In this document: one piece after another, positions 31,296 to 41,600 of the stretch | How positions within the stretch are numbered: position 1 is the stretch's first letter | How the letters are laid out: each line of letters begins with the position of its first letter | Program-made: the position numbers and the translations under genes | The notes under the pieces: generated by a model | What the model saw: only the letters and a program-made list of their open reading frames with translations | Database searches by the model: none | What the model was told of the DNA's origin: nothing | NCBI GenBank assembly: GCA_050331715.1 | Contig: JBHJGO010000042.1 | Location: 1 to 64,000, forward strand | From: JBHJGO01 sp050331715 | GTDB taxonomy: Bacteria; Cyanobacteriota; Cyanobacteriia; Cyanobacteriales; Microcoleaceae | Length of the DNA: 64,000 bases | Direction of reading: 5' to 3'

Positions 31296-32651
31296 ATGCA
31301 GTTTTCAAAAATCCTAATTGCAAATCGGGGAGAAATCGCTTTAAGAATTCTGCGAACCTGCGAAGAACTAGGGATTCAAACCGTTGCAGTTCACTCCACA
31401 ATTGACCGCCATGCTCTACATGTTCAACTGGCGGACGAAGCCGTTTGTATTGGTGAGCCAAGCATCACAAAAAGTTATCTAAATATTCCTAATATTATTT
31501 CGGCGGCCCTGACCCGTAATGCAGCGGCGATTCATCCAGGCTATGGGTTTCTGTCAGAAAACGCTCGATTTGCTGAGATCTGTGATGACCACGATATTGC
31601 TTTTATCGGGCCAAGACCAGAGGCAATTCAAGCCATGGGAGACAAATCCACTGCTAAGGCAACCATGCAGCGGGTCGGTGTGCCTACCGTTCCTGGCAGT
31701 CAAGGATTAGTCACCAACGAAAAGGAGGCCCTGACCATTGCTGACCAAATTGGCTACCCTGTCTTTATCAAGGCAACGGCGGGTGGCGGCGGTCGCGGAA
31801 TGCGTCTGGTCAAGACTGCCAGTGAATTGCCAAAGTTATTTGCAGCAGCTCAAGGAGAAGCCGAGGCCGCCTTTAGTAATGCGGGAGTTTATCTAGAAAA
31901 ATTTATCGAGCAGCCTCGCCACATTGAGTTTCAAATTCTAGCGGATCAGTACGGCAACGTCATCCATTTGGGAGAGCGGGATTGCTCGACCCAACGACGT
32001 CATCAGAAGTTGCTAGAGGAAGCTCCTAGCGCAGTTTTAGATGAGGCACTGCGTCAGAAGATGGGATCAGCAGCGGTCCGGGCAGCCCAGTCCATCAACT
32101 ACACGGGAGCTGGAACGGTAGAATTCTTACTAGATCGCAGTGGCAATTTCTACTTTATGGAAATGAATACCCGAATTCAGGTGGAGCACCCGGTCACAGA
32201 AGCCGTAACGGGTTTAGATCTGATTGCAGAGCAAATCCGCATTGCCCAGGGAGAACGGTTGTCCATGGCCCAAGACCAGATAAGGCTAGTCGGCCATGCC
32301 ATCGAGTGTCGAATTAATGCAGAAGACCCAGACAGCAATTTTCGCCCCCATCCTGGTCGAATTAGCGGTTACTTGCCCCCAGGGGGGCCGGGGGTCAGAG
32401 TCGATTCCCATGTCTATACGGACTATGAAATTCCGCCCTATTATGATTCCTTAATTGGAAAATTAATCGTCTGGGGTGCGACCCGAGAACAAGCGATTGC
32501 CAGAACAAAACGGGCACTACGAGAATTTGCAATCACTGGCATTCCGACAACGATTGGTTTTCATCAACAAATGTTAGAAACGCCTGAATTTTTACAGGGA
32601 CAAATTCATACGAAGTTCGTTGAACAAATGATGCAGACTCAATCAGAGTAG
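31296..32651 (+). CDS. accC: acetyl-CoA carboxylase, biotin carboxylase subunit
   Basis: Catalyses ATP-dependent carboxylation of biotin on BCCP, the first half-reaction of acetyl-CoA carboxylase in fatty-acid synthesis. The 451-aa product is full length with 'KILIANRGEIALRI', 'HPGYGFLSENARFA', the ATP-binding 'KATAGGGGRGMR', 'ERDCSTQRRHQKLLEEAPS', 'EMNTRIQVEHPVTEAVTGLDLI' and 'GHAIECRINAEDP'. It stands alone in the plus direction, 165 bp after the divergent tRNA-Leu, as is usual for scattered acc genes in cyanobacteria. Confidence 0.97.
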   Translation: MQFSKILIANRGEIALRILRTCEELGIQTVAVHSTIDRHALHVQLADEAVCIGEPSITKSYLNIPNIISAALTRNAAAIHPGYGFLSENARFAEICDDHDIAFIGPRPEAIQAMGDKSTAKATMQRVGVPTVPGSQGLVTNEKEALTIADQIGYPVFIKATAGGGGRGMRLVKTASELPKLFAAAQGEAEAAFSNAGVYLEKFIEQPRHIEFQILADQYGNVIHLGERDCSTQRRHQKLLEEAPSAVLDEALRQKMGSAAVRAAQSINYTGAGTVEFLLDRSGNFYFMEMNTRIQVEHPVTEAVTGLDLIAEQIRIAQGERLSMAQDQIRLVGHAIECRINAEDPDSNFRPHPGRISGYLPPGGPGVRVDSHVYTDYEIPPYYDSLIGKLIVWGATREQAIARTKRALREFAITGIPTTIGFHQQMLETPEFLQGQIHTKFVEQMMQTQSE

Positions 32652-32718
32652 GCTATGGCTTTTTCAGGTCTAGTGAGGCACAGATTTAAGAGGTTGGGGC
32701 GCGGTATTTCCCAACTTC

Positions 32719-33318
32719 TCATACCCCATCAGCGTTGGAAACGTTGCAAGAATTTGCCATCCGAAATAGCCACTCTAAAATTACATCCGTCGCCAAGGCT
32801 GGAGTGGCTGTTTCAAGACCCTGCTGATTTCGATGGAGCCACCAACCACGAGTGGCCTGAGGCGATCGCCAAATCTCCAAGTGCGTCATAGCCGGATCAG
32901 CATAGAAACTTTCATCACCCTTTCCCAGGAGACTTGAACTCCAGTGGGTAAAGTGATCGTGGCTGAGTCGATAAATTGGGAAGTTTCCAGTAGCAGTTAA
33001 CCAATCTAAACGAGGTACGCCCCAGCCATCGATTGCAATTAATCCCCTAACTGTTCCAAAAGATTGCTGCCATAGGTAAGCAGCGGTGATTGCTCCAACA
33101 ACGCCTGCACTAAATCCAATCAGGCAAAGTTGACGACCAGAATCTACAGGAATTTCTTGCTGTAAAAAGTTGAAAATATCGAAACCCGAATAGGCCGGAT
33201 ATTTTTCCGTTGAAATCGTGATCAGAGAAAGTTGATCCAGATTCCTTTTACCTAATCCATGCAAGAAGTCTTCCGTTAAGTCAGGATCATGAATTCCAGG
33301 ACAGATTGCCAGCATCAT
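32719..33318 (-). CDS. alpha/beta-hydrolase-like protein
   Basis: The 199-aa product (MMLAICPGIHDPDLTEDFLHGL) has a nucleophile-elbow-like 'LCLIGFSAGVVGAITAAYLW' (GxSxG) and a late 'SHDHFTHWSSSLLG'. It is probably a small serine hydrolase of the alpha/beta fold. The long frame to 33492 overlaps the Uma2 gene; the chosen start lies 15 bp behind the Uma2 stop, so the two are likely cotranscribed. Substrate unknown. Confidence 0.7.
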   Translation of the reverse strand: MMLAICPGIHDPDLTEDFLHGLGKRNLDQLSLITISTEKYPAYSGFDIFNFLQQEIPVDSGRQLCLIGFSAGVVGAITAAYLWQQSFGTVRGLIAIDGWGVPRLDWLTATGNFPIYRLSHDHFTHWSSSLLGKGDESFYADPAMTHLEIWRSPQATRGWWLHRNQQGLETATPALATDVILEWLFRMANSCNVSNADGV

Positions 33319-33332
33319 TTTTGTATTCAAAA

Positions 33333-34034
33333 TCACCCATTGTTTGGCTTTTGGAGGTTTAGAAGTCGATCTATAAAAAGCTGGTGTTCGACAGATGCCA
33401 TTCCTAGCTGAACTGTCTTGAGAACCTGTGCCCGGTTCCCTGCTAACAGTGCTTTTGAATCTAGCCATAGTCCTGGAAAAACTTGAGAACAAATTATCCC
33501 TGTTTCATCTACCTTAGCTTTAATATACTGATCATTGATTGAGCGAAACCAGTCAAATTCTTGATCATAGACTCGCCACACCAAATATTCTTGAACTCGA
33601 TTCCGACAATAAACCTGTAGCTTTTGATTCAAATCGATTGAAGTTGTGCTGGCAGCAATTTCTACAATCAATTCTGGTGCCCCTTCTACATGGTCATCCT
33701 CACTGACAGTTGACTGTCCTCCAGTCTCAATTCTGAGTAAAGCATCTGGTTGCAGTTCGTTATTAATGTCCAGTCGAATTGTTGCATTGTCTGCTAAACC
33801 GACATTGGGTGTCTCTGCCTCGTAGGTTGCCAACCAACCTAAAATATAGGAATGGGGTTTTCCATGGCTTTGATAGCGTAGGGCAGCAGGCATATAGACC
33901 GTTCCTTCAATCAACTCGGCTTTTGTGAGTTGTGGCGTAGCATCATACCGCTGCTCAAACTCACTTCGTGTGAGTTGATCACCATTTTCTAGAGGGGGAC
34001 AGATTGGCGTTAGGAATCGGGGGCTGGGACTCAT
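33333..34034 (-). CDS. Uma2-family (DUF820) putative restriction-endonuclease-fold protein
   Basis: A 233-aa protein with the Uma2 pattern: 'LTKAELIEGTVYMPAAL' (E near the start), 'HSYILGWLATYEAETP', 'LDINNELQPDALLRI' (the Asp of the PD-(D/E)xK core), 'GAPELIVEIAASTTSIDLNQKLQVYCRNRVQEYLVWRV' (E-x-A...K). These genes are present in dozens of copies in many cyanobacteria; biological function is unsettled. The C-terminal 'FPGLWLDSKALLAG' is also typical. Confidence 0.9.
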   Translation of the reverse strand: MSPSPRFLTPICPPLENGDQLTRSEFEQRYDATPQLTKAELIEGTVYMPAALRYQSHGKPHSYILGWLATYEAETPNVGLADNATIRLDINNELQPDALLRIETGGQSTVSEDDHVEGAPELIVEIAASTTSIDLNQKLQVYCRNRVQEYLVWRVYDQEFDWFRSINDQYIKAKVDETGIICSQVFPGLWLDSKALLAGNRAQVLKTVQLGMASVEHQLFIDRLLNLQKPNNG

Positions 34035-34164
34035 GCTGATAACGTTTTGGGATCACATTCTGATCATAGGATCGAATAGCACTGCATAGGTTCAAATTCC
34101 GGCAGAATTATGTTCTGAGTGACCAGAGATGGAAGAGGTTACCGTCAACCTAATAGCTTTCAGA

Positions 34165-35508
34165 CTAATAGCTTTCAGATAATGCCTGTATAATTTTGAG
34201 CACATTATCACCCCGGAGTGAGAAAATGTGATTCTCCGTCTGTTGGTTTGACGTTAAGTTTTGCTGTTCTAAGTTGAGTGCCTGTACCTTCGTTTCGTAA
34301 ATCTGTTCTGCCCTAGCAATCAAAGCAGTTCGATCTATCTCAATTTCTGGACTAACCTGTAGACGAACCAATAGGAAATCGTCAGTCGGTGATTCTAGAG
34401 CAAGCAATGATAGATTTGGTTTGCCCCATTCAGCTTGTAATAATTCAAAGGTGAGCAGAAATGCTTTCCAGTTGATCCCGTGTTCAAATTTAAGACTCAA
34501 GCTAGTGTCCTGAAACTGGAAGAGCTTGGCGAATTCTCCTGGATCAAACACCTTATCCTGATGCTTCGGGCAGCGTTCCTGTTGATTTTCTCGTAGGTAA
34601 ATATATTCACAGTCAATCGCTTCCAAGATAGTATTCTGATTAATTTGCCATGCTTCGATGCAGGCCCCTGTCATTGTGACAGCAGTGAAATTTGTTCCCA
34701 ATCCCTGGACATTGAATAAGTGAGCGTCTTGAAGGTTGGCATGGCTAAAATTGGCCTGGGTCAGGTCGGCCTCTGCTAAATTCGCCTGCCATAGATCGGC
34801 TCTACTCAAATTGGCCTTGGTGAGATCGGTCTGTTGCAGTTGAGCGCCCCACAGGTCAGCCCCCTGCAAGTTGGCCTCTCGCAAATCCGCACCGGATAAA
34901 TCAGTACTAACCAGGCTCGCATCACTCAGATTAGCCCGCCACAGAAAAGCCTCTCGCAAATTTGCTTCGCCAAGATTCAAATTTGTAACCTTACTATTCA
35001 TAATTTCCCAGACAAGACGCCACTTATCATCCAGCTTTGTGGCAGTATCAATGGTAGCTTGACTTAAATTGACACCTCGCAGATCCGCTTTCCACAGATC
35101 CGCACCGCAGAGGTTGGTATCGGACAGATCAGCCCCGTGGAGATCAGCTTCCTGCAAATTGGAGTCCACAAAGCGGGCCTTGCAGCAGTCTGCCCCGCTC
35201 AAGTTCGCTCTCCATAGATTAACTGCGCTGAGATCAGCACCAGCTAGATTTGCTCCCCGTAGATCCGCACTCCAAAGATTGGCTTCACTCAAATCAGCCT
35301 CCCTTAGATCCGCACTCCAAAGATTGGCCCCCCAGAGATTGGCCCGCCACAGATTAGCACCAATCAAGCTAATCCCCTCCAGATCAGCCGCGACTAAATC
35401 GACCTTGGCCATTTCATAGTCGCTTCTCCACTGATTCCAGGCATCTGTTCCCTGGCGTAGAAGTCTAATTAGCTCTGCTTGTGACATGGGACGTTGTAGA
35501 TTTATCAT
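34165..35508 (-). CDS. pentapeptide-repeat protein with C-terminal helical domain
   Basis: The 447-aa product has an N-terminal helical 'SQAELIRLLRQGTDAWNQWRSDYEMAKVDLVAADL' lead-in, two long pentapeptide blocks (about residues 45-150 and 180-265, rich in 'LWRANLWGANLWSADLREADL'), an insert 'DKWRLVWEIMNSKVTNLN', and a non-repetitive C-terminal 170-aa region containing 'YIYLRENQQERCPKHQDKVFDPGEFAKLFQF', also found in other large cyanobacterial pentapeptide proteins near pentapeptide-associated effector modules. The role is unknown. The Trp-rich repeats are unusual: LW recurs about every 5-10 residues. Start MINLQRP chosen for a GAAGGA upstream; MRLKDEIS (35532) is possible. Confidence 0.85.
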   Translation of the reverse strand: MINLQRPMSQAELIRLLRQGTDAWNQWRSDYEMAKVDLVAADLEGISLIGANLWRANLWGANLWSADLREADLSEANLWSADLRGANLAGADLSAVNLWRANLSGADCCKARFVDSNLQEADLHGADLSDTNLCGADLWKADLRGVNLSQATIDTATKLDDKWRLVWEIMNSKVTNLNLGEANLREAFLWRANLSDASLVSTDLSGADLREANLQGADLWGAQLQQTDLTKANLSRADLWQANLAEADLTQANFSHANLQDAHLFNVQGLGTNFTAVTMTGACIEAWQINQNTILEAIDCEYIYLRENQQERCPKHQDKVFDPGEFAKLFQFQDTSLSLKFEHGINWKAFLLTFELLQAEWGKPNLSLLALESPTDDFLLVRLQVSPEIEIDRTALIARAEQIYETKVQALNLEQQNLTSNQQTENHIFSLRGDNVLKIIQALSESY

Positions 35509-36304
35509 CGATATCTCATCCTTCAGACGCAATAGGAATATTCTGTAAAAATCGAGACTGTTTTAAGAAAAATTTGGGAATTGGGCAATGCTACTCACTG
35601 TCTGTCCAAAGCTATCCTGTTTCGAGTAAAAATCCAAAATAAAATAGGCCTGTTAAAGCTCCCATGCATTACCTAATTTTTTGCGAGGGGAATTGTTTGG
35701 GATCATTGGAAGCATTAATCTCAGGTGATTTTGGCTTTTAAATAGAGGGGTTTATTTTGAAGGATTTTTAATTGTGAATTATCTGTGCTTGCAACTTTCA
35801 AACTTGCTGTATTACTATGGTAACAGGATGGAAAATGTGAAACTTGAGTACCGGGTTGCAAATTAGATTTCGATAGTGTTTCCATCAAAGCATCTAGATT
35901 AGCGAACCAAGAAATTTGTTTGGGGGAAAGAAGCAAGCATTTGCTCATATAGGGGAACGTTACACAAGTTATTGTTATACGTGGGTGAACCATCAGGACT
36001 TTGGATGGTCTTTCTACCAATTTTTGTTCAGATTCCAAGCCTTATTTCGATATCGAGGTCTCTACATATTTCTGATTCGGGGGCTAAGTTTCATTAAAGT
36101 TTGCTCTAGCATTTTTATCTCTGGAACTAAAGGAATTCTGGGGCATCAGCCACAAACTAACGTTGCCAAATCTACATTGTGGAATGGTTATTATTTTGTC
36201 TCATCAACGACATGCATGTCATACCCCCATGGGATGATGATGTGATGTTATCGCGTGGAATCCTTGCTTTTCTAATTGATGACTGACTATCCTCCCATTA
36301 ACTT
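35509..36304. other. intergenic region upstream of phototaxis operon
   Basis: About 800 bp without a supported gene between divergent operons. Short ORFs at 35721-36038 and 35916-36245 overlap each other on opposite strands, have no ribosome site and are compositionally like non-coding DNA. The promoter of the chemotaxis-type operon must lie in the right part. Confidence 0.45.
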
Positions 36305-37564
36305 ATGAATTACGTACAAACGGAACAGCTTATTCAAGAGTTGCAACCCCTTTATGACCGTAAAATCACAGGTTCATTGATCCTCAGTACTCCTCATCAA
36401 GAGGAAGAAGGCAGGCTGCATTTTGTCGAAGGTCAATTGCTCTATATGACCAGCCGTTCCCATCGAGTTCGACGTTGGTCTAGGGCTATTCGCAAAAGTT
36501 GCCCCAATTGGAAACCTCAATCTGGTCTACTCACCTTTGATTCTGATACACCTTGGGAGTATCAATTGCTCGATGCAGGAATTGCTGATGAGCAGTTAAC
36601 GATTACCCAGGCAAAAACGGTGATTGCTCAAGTAGCGCTAGAAATCCTATTCACTCTATCCAATCGGGAGTACGTTACCCATCAAGTTGATGCGACAGTG
36701 GAGCTGACGACTGACATCTATCCTGGATTGGTTCTCAGTCAGAACGAGATTGAACCGCTGCTCAAGAAAGTGGAACATCTCAGGTCTCAGTGGCAAACCG
36801 CAGGCTTGACTCAAATCGATCCTGCCAAAGCGCCGCTGTTGAAGCAACAGGTGGATTCTCGGGTTCTATCAACTTGGGACAAGTATCTTAATGGTAAGCT
36901 CACCCTCTGGGATGTTGCAGCCCGTTTAGGAAAATCAGTCACTTCCGTAACGCGAGCGTTGCTTCCCTTGATCAAGCGGGGATTGATTCAGCTTCGCACA
37001 GTTCCAGATCTACCGGATCCAACCTTCCAACTGGCTCCCCCGTCAATGGCAGAATCCAATGGTAGACAGCATCCAGAGATCGTGGAAACCACTGTTACTA
37101 CCTACACCACACCGGATGATGCTGTTCCGCAGTCCCAACCTCTGATTGCTTGCATTGATGACAGTCCTGTGGTGATCCAGGCTTTGAAAACCATTCTTGA
37201 ACCCGCTGGTTATCGGGTGATGCATTTACAGGATCCGGTACAGGCGCTAGCTCAGGTTGCGGTTCACAAGCCGGATTTGATCTTTTTAGATTTAATTATG
37301 CCGAATGCCAATGGATACACGGTTTGTCAATTTTTGCGAAATGCTCCCCTGTTTCGGAATACTCCAGTGATTATTCTGACCAGTCAGGACAACGTGATTG
37401 ACCGCAGCCGAACGCTTTTGGCCGGGGCAACAGGTTTTCTTGGTAAACCCCCTAAACCTAAGGAAACATTGAGAATGGTACGCCGCCATCTACCCGTCGG
37501 TAGCACTACTAAATCCAGCACAGACGGTGATAACTTGGAGATGCCCCAGGACTTTCAGTTCTAG
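36305..37564 (+). CDS. PatA-type response regulator (PtxA/PixG/HmpA-like)
   Basis: The 419-aa protein begins with a PATAN/DUF4388 region (residues about 5-240: 'LIQELQPLYDRKITGSLILS', 'RLHFVEGQLLYMTS', 'LWDVAARLGKSVTSVTRALLPLIKRGLIQL') and ends with a receiver domain (about 278-400: 'IACIDDSPVVIQALKTIL', phospho-Asp in 'LIFLDLIMPNANGY', 'VIILTSQDN', conserved Lys in 'GKPPKPKE'). First gene of a five-gene operon with CheY, CheW, MCP and CheA, the order of Ptx/Pix/Tax/Hmp operons. In this family the protein links signalling to type IV pili. Confidence 0.9.
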   Translation: MNYVQTEQLIQELQPLYDRKITGSLILSTPHQEEEGRLHFVEGQLLYMTSRSHRVRRWSRAIRKSCPNWKPQSGLLTFDSDTPWEYQLLDAGIADEQLTITQAKTVIAQVALEILFTLSNREYVTHQVDATVELTTDIYPGLVLSQNEIEPLLKKVEHLRSQWQTAGLTQIDPAKAPLLKQQVDSRVLSTWDKYLNGKLTLWDVAARLGKSVTSVTRALLPLIKRGLIQLRTVPDLPDPTFQLAPPSMAESNGRQHPEIVETTVTTYTTPDDAVPQSQPLIACIDDSPVVIQALKTILEPAGYRVMHLQDPVQALAQVAVHKPDLIFLDLIMPNANGYTVCQFLRNAPLFRNTPVIILTSQDNVIDRSRTLLAGATGFLGKPPKPKETLRMVRRHLPVGSTTKSSTDGDNLEMPQDFQF

Positions 37565-37637
37565 ATATTCTTTTCAAGCTGCAGTCTCAGAAAAGTACAG
37601 AAATCCTACTCATTCTATTAACTGATAAGGTGTTTCC

Positions 37638-38006
37638 ATGGTTAGTATTCTTGTCGTTGAAGATAGCTTCACAGAGGCAAAGCTTCTAATCGATTGTCTA
37701 GAGAGATCTGGTTTTCAGGTTTTTAAAGTGACAACGGCTGAAGCTGCAAAAGCACTCCTAGATCAACAAAACTTTGACGCCATACTGCTAGATGTGGTTT
37801 TACCTGGACAAAGTGGCTATGGTCTGTGTCGAGAGCTAAAAAACCAGGAGAAAACAGCGAAAGTTCCAATCATTCTATGCTCTAGTAAATCTGAAAAGAT
37901 TGATCAGAGTTGGGGGATGAAACAGGGAGCATCGGCATATCTCACAAAACCCATCAACCAAACAGAGGTTATCAATACAATCAATCAGCTAGTTATTTCA
38001 AACTGA
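37638..38006 (+). CDS. CheY-like response regulator (PtxB/PixH/HmpB-like)
   Basis: Single receiver domain, 122 aa: 'ILVVEDSFTEAKLLIDCL', phospho-acceptor in 'FDAILLDVVLPGQSGYGLC', 'PIILCSSKSEK', Lys in 'YLTKPINQTEVI'. AAGGTG precedes the ATG. It would be phosphorylated by the CheA encoded downstream. It lies 73 bp after the PatA-type gene. Confidence 0.92.
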   Translation: MVSILVVEDSFTEAKLLIDCLERSGFQVFKVTTAEAAKALLDQQNFDAILLDVVLPGQSGYGLCRELKNQEKTAKVPIILCSSKSEKIDQSWGMKQGASAYLTKPINQTEVINTINQLVISN

Positions 38007-38076
38007 CTCGACTCAGCTTCTTTCATCGTCTTGCCAATTTTCCAACTCCATTCTAGAACTCCATTGTGTAATCATC

Positions 38077-38583
38077 ATGACTGCCCAGTTAACTCAACTC
38101 ACAACAGTACCCCATCTACAGGTTCAGCTCAATCTCCAGTCCTCCGAACCCGTTCAGTTTCTAATCTCGGCTCAGGACTTATTAGAAGTCTTGAATCTTA
38201 ATCCAATGATGATTATTCCAATTCCTCACATGCCTGTATCTGTGATTGGGGTCTGTACCTGGCAACAGGCAGTGGTTTGGTTAATTGATTTATCCCATTT
38301 TTTGGGCCTAAAACCTGAGCCAAAGCTTGAGATTTTTCCGGATCGCTTTGATGTTCTACACGTTGAGAGCCAGAGTGGAAATTTGGGACTATTCGTTGAT
38401 CAAGTTCAAGTTCTAATTATGTGTCCAATTGAACAGATTCAACCAATGGATTCTGAAGTTCCTTTGAAACTGAGTCATCAATCCAAACAATTTATTAAGC
38501 AAATTTGGAAACAGGATACAGGCAAAATTCTACCTATTTTAGATATTGAGGCAATGATACAGGCTTTAAATGCTGATTCCTGA
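38077..38583 (+). CDS. CheW-like adaptor (PtxC/PixI/HmpC-like)
   Basis: The 168-aa protein has a single CheW fold: 'QFLISAQDLLEVLNLNPMMIIPIPHMPVSVIGVCTWQQAVVWLIDLSHFLGL', 'GNLGLFVDQVQVLIMCPIEQIQP' and 'ILPILDIEAMIQAL'. It couples the receptor to CheA at the cell poles. The gene is third in the operon and is followed by the receptor gene after 56 bp. Confidence 0.9.
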   Translation: MTAQLTQLTTVPHLQVQLNLQSSEPVQFLISAQDLLEVLNLNPMMIIPIPHMPVSVIGVCTWQQAVVWLIDLSHFLGLKPEPKLEIFPDRFDVLHVESQSGNLGLFVDQVQVLIMCPIEQIQPMDSEVPLKLSHQSKQFIKQIWKQDTGKILPILDIEAMIQALNADS

Positions 38584-38639
38584 TAATTACTTGACTGCTG
38601 TAGAAATGTTTTCTGAAACCTTTCTACAAGGCCCCAGTA

Positions 38640-41600
38640 ATGAACTGCTATCTCTTGAACTTTAATTCAGTGAAACCCATGTCAAACAACAACAATACCT
38701 CTTCCATTCTCCTCACGGCTGACGAATCAAACAATAATGACTCCAAAGTAGTCCCCGTTGAAGCGACGGTTCAGGCTCCCATCGCACCGCCCCAAGCCTT
38801 TGGTTTGAGGGCAACGACTACCGCTCTCTCCCGAGAACTCGCAGTACTGCGACTGAATATTGATGGCCGCATCGACCAATTGCAATCGCTGATTGAGAAG
38901 GAGGGCGCAGCGGCAGAACGCTCCCAACTCCTGAGCAAAATCACCTCCAAAATGCGGGAGTCCCTCAATGCCGAGACAATCTTTAACAGCGTAGTGGAAT
39001 CGGCTCGAACTGCGTTGCAAGCTGACCGGGTCGCGGTTTATCAATTTGATGCCAATTGGCAGGGACGATTTGTGGCAGAATCCGTTGCCGCTGAATGGCC
39101 TACTGCACTGGGGCAAACCATTGATGATCCCTGTTTTGCAGATCGATATGTGGAGCTTTATCAGGAAGGTCGAGTCAAAGCAACCCCCGACATTTACGAT
39201 GCTGGATTGACAGAATGTCATTTGAAGCAGCTTGAACCCTACAGCGTGCGAGCCAATCTAGTAACCCCCATCCTGGCTGATAAAAAATTGATAGGTCTGC
39301 TGATTGCCCATCAATGTTCTGGGCCACGGAATTGGTCAGAACCAGAGATTGAATTTCTCAGACAATTAGCCGTTCAACTGGGCTATACCCTGGATCAGGC
39401 CATGTTGCTCAAGCAACAGGAAGCGGCAACTCGCTACGCCCAACTGCTGAACCAGATCAATACTCAGGTTCGGAAGTCTACCCGGATTGAGGATATCCTG
39501 ACCACAACAGTCGAAGAAGTCCGAGCCGCAATGGAATGCGATCGCGTTGTGGTTTACGAGTTTGACGAAAATTGGCAAGGAACGATTATAGCCGAATCCG
39601 TTGGTGCACCCTGGCCAGCCGCTTTGAATGCCAAGATCGCTGATCCTTGTTTTGCCGATCGCTACATTCAACCCTATCTCCGAGGACGAGTTCAGGGTGT
39701 TGAGGATATCGAGAATGCAGATTTAACCGAATGCTATCTGGGTCAACTCAGACCCTTCAAGGTGAGAGCGAATTTGGTCGCCCCGATTATCGTTAATCAG
39801 AATTTGATGGGGTTGTTGATTGCTCACCACTGTGATGGCCCCCACAAATGGACAGAGTTTGAAACTGATTTTATGCGGAATGTGGGCATCCAGACGGGTT
39901 ATGTGCTGGACAATGCCTATGTGATTCAACAGCAAGAAATTGCTAACCGTCAGGCCAAGTTCTTAAATGATGTCACCATCAAACTCCGGAATCTTAAGTC
40001 TGAGGAGGAGATATATAACTTGGTGGTCGAAGAGGTTCGATTACTACTTCAGAATGATCGGGTGATCATGTACAAGTTTGACGACCAAAAGATGGGCAAT
40101 GTGGTAGCAGAGTCTCTGGCCAGAGCGCAACCCACCCTGATGGGCGACGCGATGGGTGATCACAACTGTAATGTCTGTCGTTTCTTCAACTACGCCCAAG
40201 CTTACCAACGGGGTCAAATGACCGTGATTGACGATGTGGAAAATGCCGATATTGGCGAGTGCCATGCTGGATTGCTCAGGGATTACCAGATTAAGGCAGA
40301 CATCAGTGCGGTGATTGTGGTGGAAGGGCAACTGTACGCTCAATTGATGATTCATCAGTTGACCGGGCCGCGCAAGTGGCATGAGTCTGAAGTTCAGATG
40401 ATTCAGCAACTCTGTACCCAGATGAGCTTAACGATTGAACAGTTGATCCTGACTGACCGACAGATCAAGGCAGCAGAACAAGCCCGCCGTTTGAACCAAA
40501 TTACCTCTAGTATTCGGGAATCACTGAACCTGGACGATATCTTCCAAACCAGTGTGGATGAACTCCAGGAGTTGCTGAAGACAGATCGAGTCATCGTGTA
40601 CAAGTTTGACGAATCATGGAATGGAATCATTGTTTCTGAGGCCGTTTCTGCAAAGTTTTCATCAACCCTCGGTTCCGAAATCTATGACTCCTGTTTTGCT
40701 CAGAAATTCGCTCGTCCCTATGCCAAAGGTCGGATTCAGGCTGTTGACAATATTTATCAAGCTGGACTGACTGACTGTCAGATTGAACAGCTTGAGTCCT
40801 TCGAGGCGAAGGCGAGTCTGGTGGCCCCAATTTTAGCGGATGGCAAGTTGCAGGGGTTACTAATCGCCCATCAGTGTTCCGGCCCTCGCAAGTGGACAGA
40901 GAATGACATTGATGTGATTCGTCAAGTTTCAACCCAGGTAGGATTTGCATCGGATCAGGCGTTATTACTGACAGAACAGCGTCGAGCAGCGGAACGGGCA
41001 AGACTATTTAGTGCCATCACCTCAGAGATTCGGGAATCCCTCGACACCGATAAGGTGATTGAAACAACGGTGAAAGAATCACTGCCTATGATGCAGGCGG
41101 ATCGTATTCTTCTATATCGGTTTGACGAAAATTGGAATGGCAAAATTGTTGCGGAATCAGCCAAGCCAGAGGTGATAAGGATTCTAGAATTAGAGCGGGA
41201 GGAACCTGACTTTTTCCCAGAGGACGTGGAACCCTATCGTAAAGGTCTGGTTCAGTTTAATGCCGATATTAGTCAGGCACAGTTGACCCCGGCCCACAAA
41301 GAACAGCTAGAAACCTGGCAAGTCAAAGCAGACCTACTTGTTCCAGTCTTCGTTGACCAGAAATTGTATGGTTTACTCGCAGCTCACCATTGTTCTGCCC
41401 CTTGCGAATGGCTAGAAGCAGATGTGGAAGCCTTCAAGCAATTAGCGCTGCAAATGGGCTATGCTCTGGAACAGGCTCTACTGCTGGAACAGGTACAACA
41501 GGCAAGAGCGATTGCAGAAAAAACATCCCAGGAACAACTGCACCAGAAAGAACAATTGCAACACCAAATCGAAGGGTTCCTCGGAGATATTGAAGCCTCC

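Noticed and set aside
35721..36245. Overlapping ORFs of 105 and 109 codons on opposite strands
   Set aside because: They contradict each other, have no ribosome sites and show no protein-like pattern.
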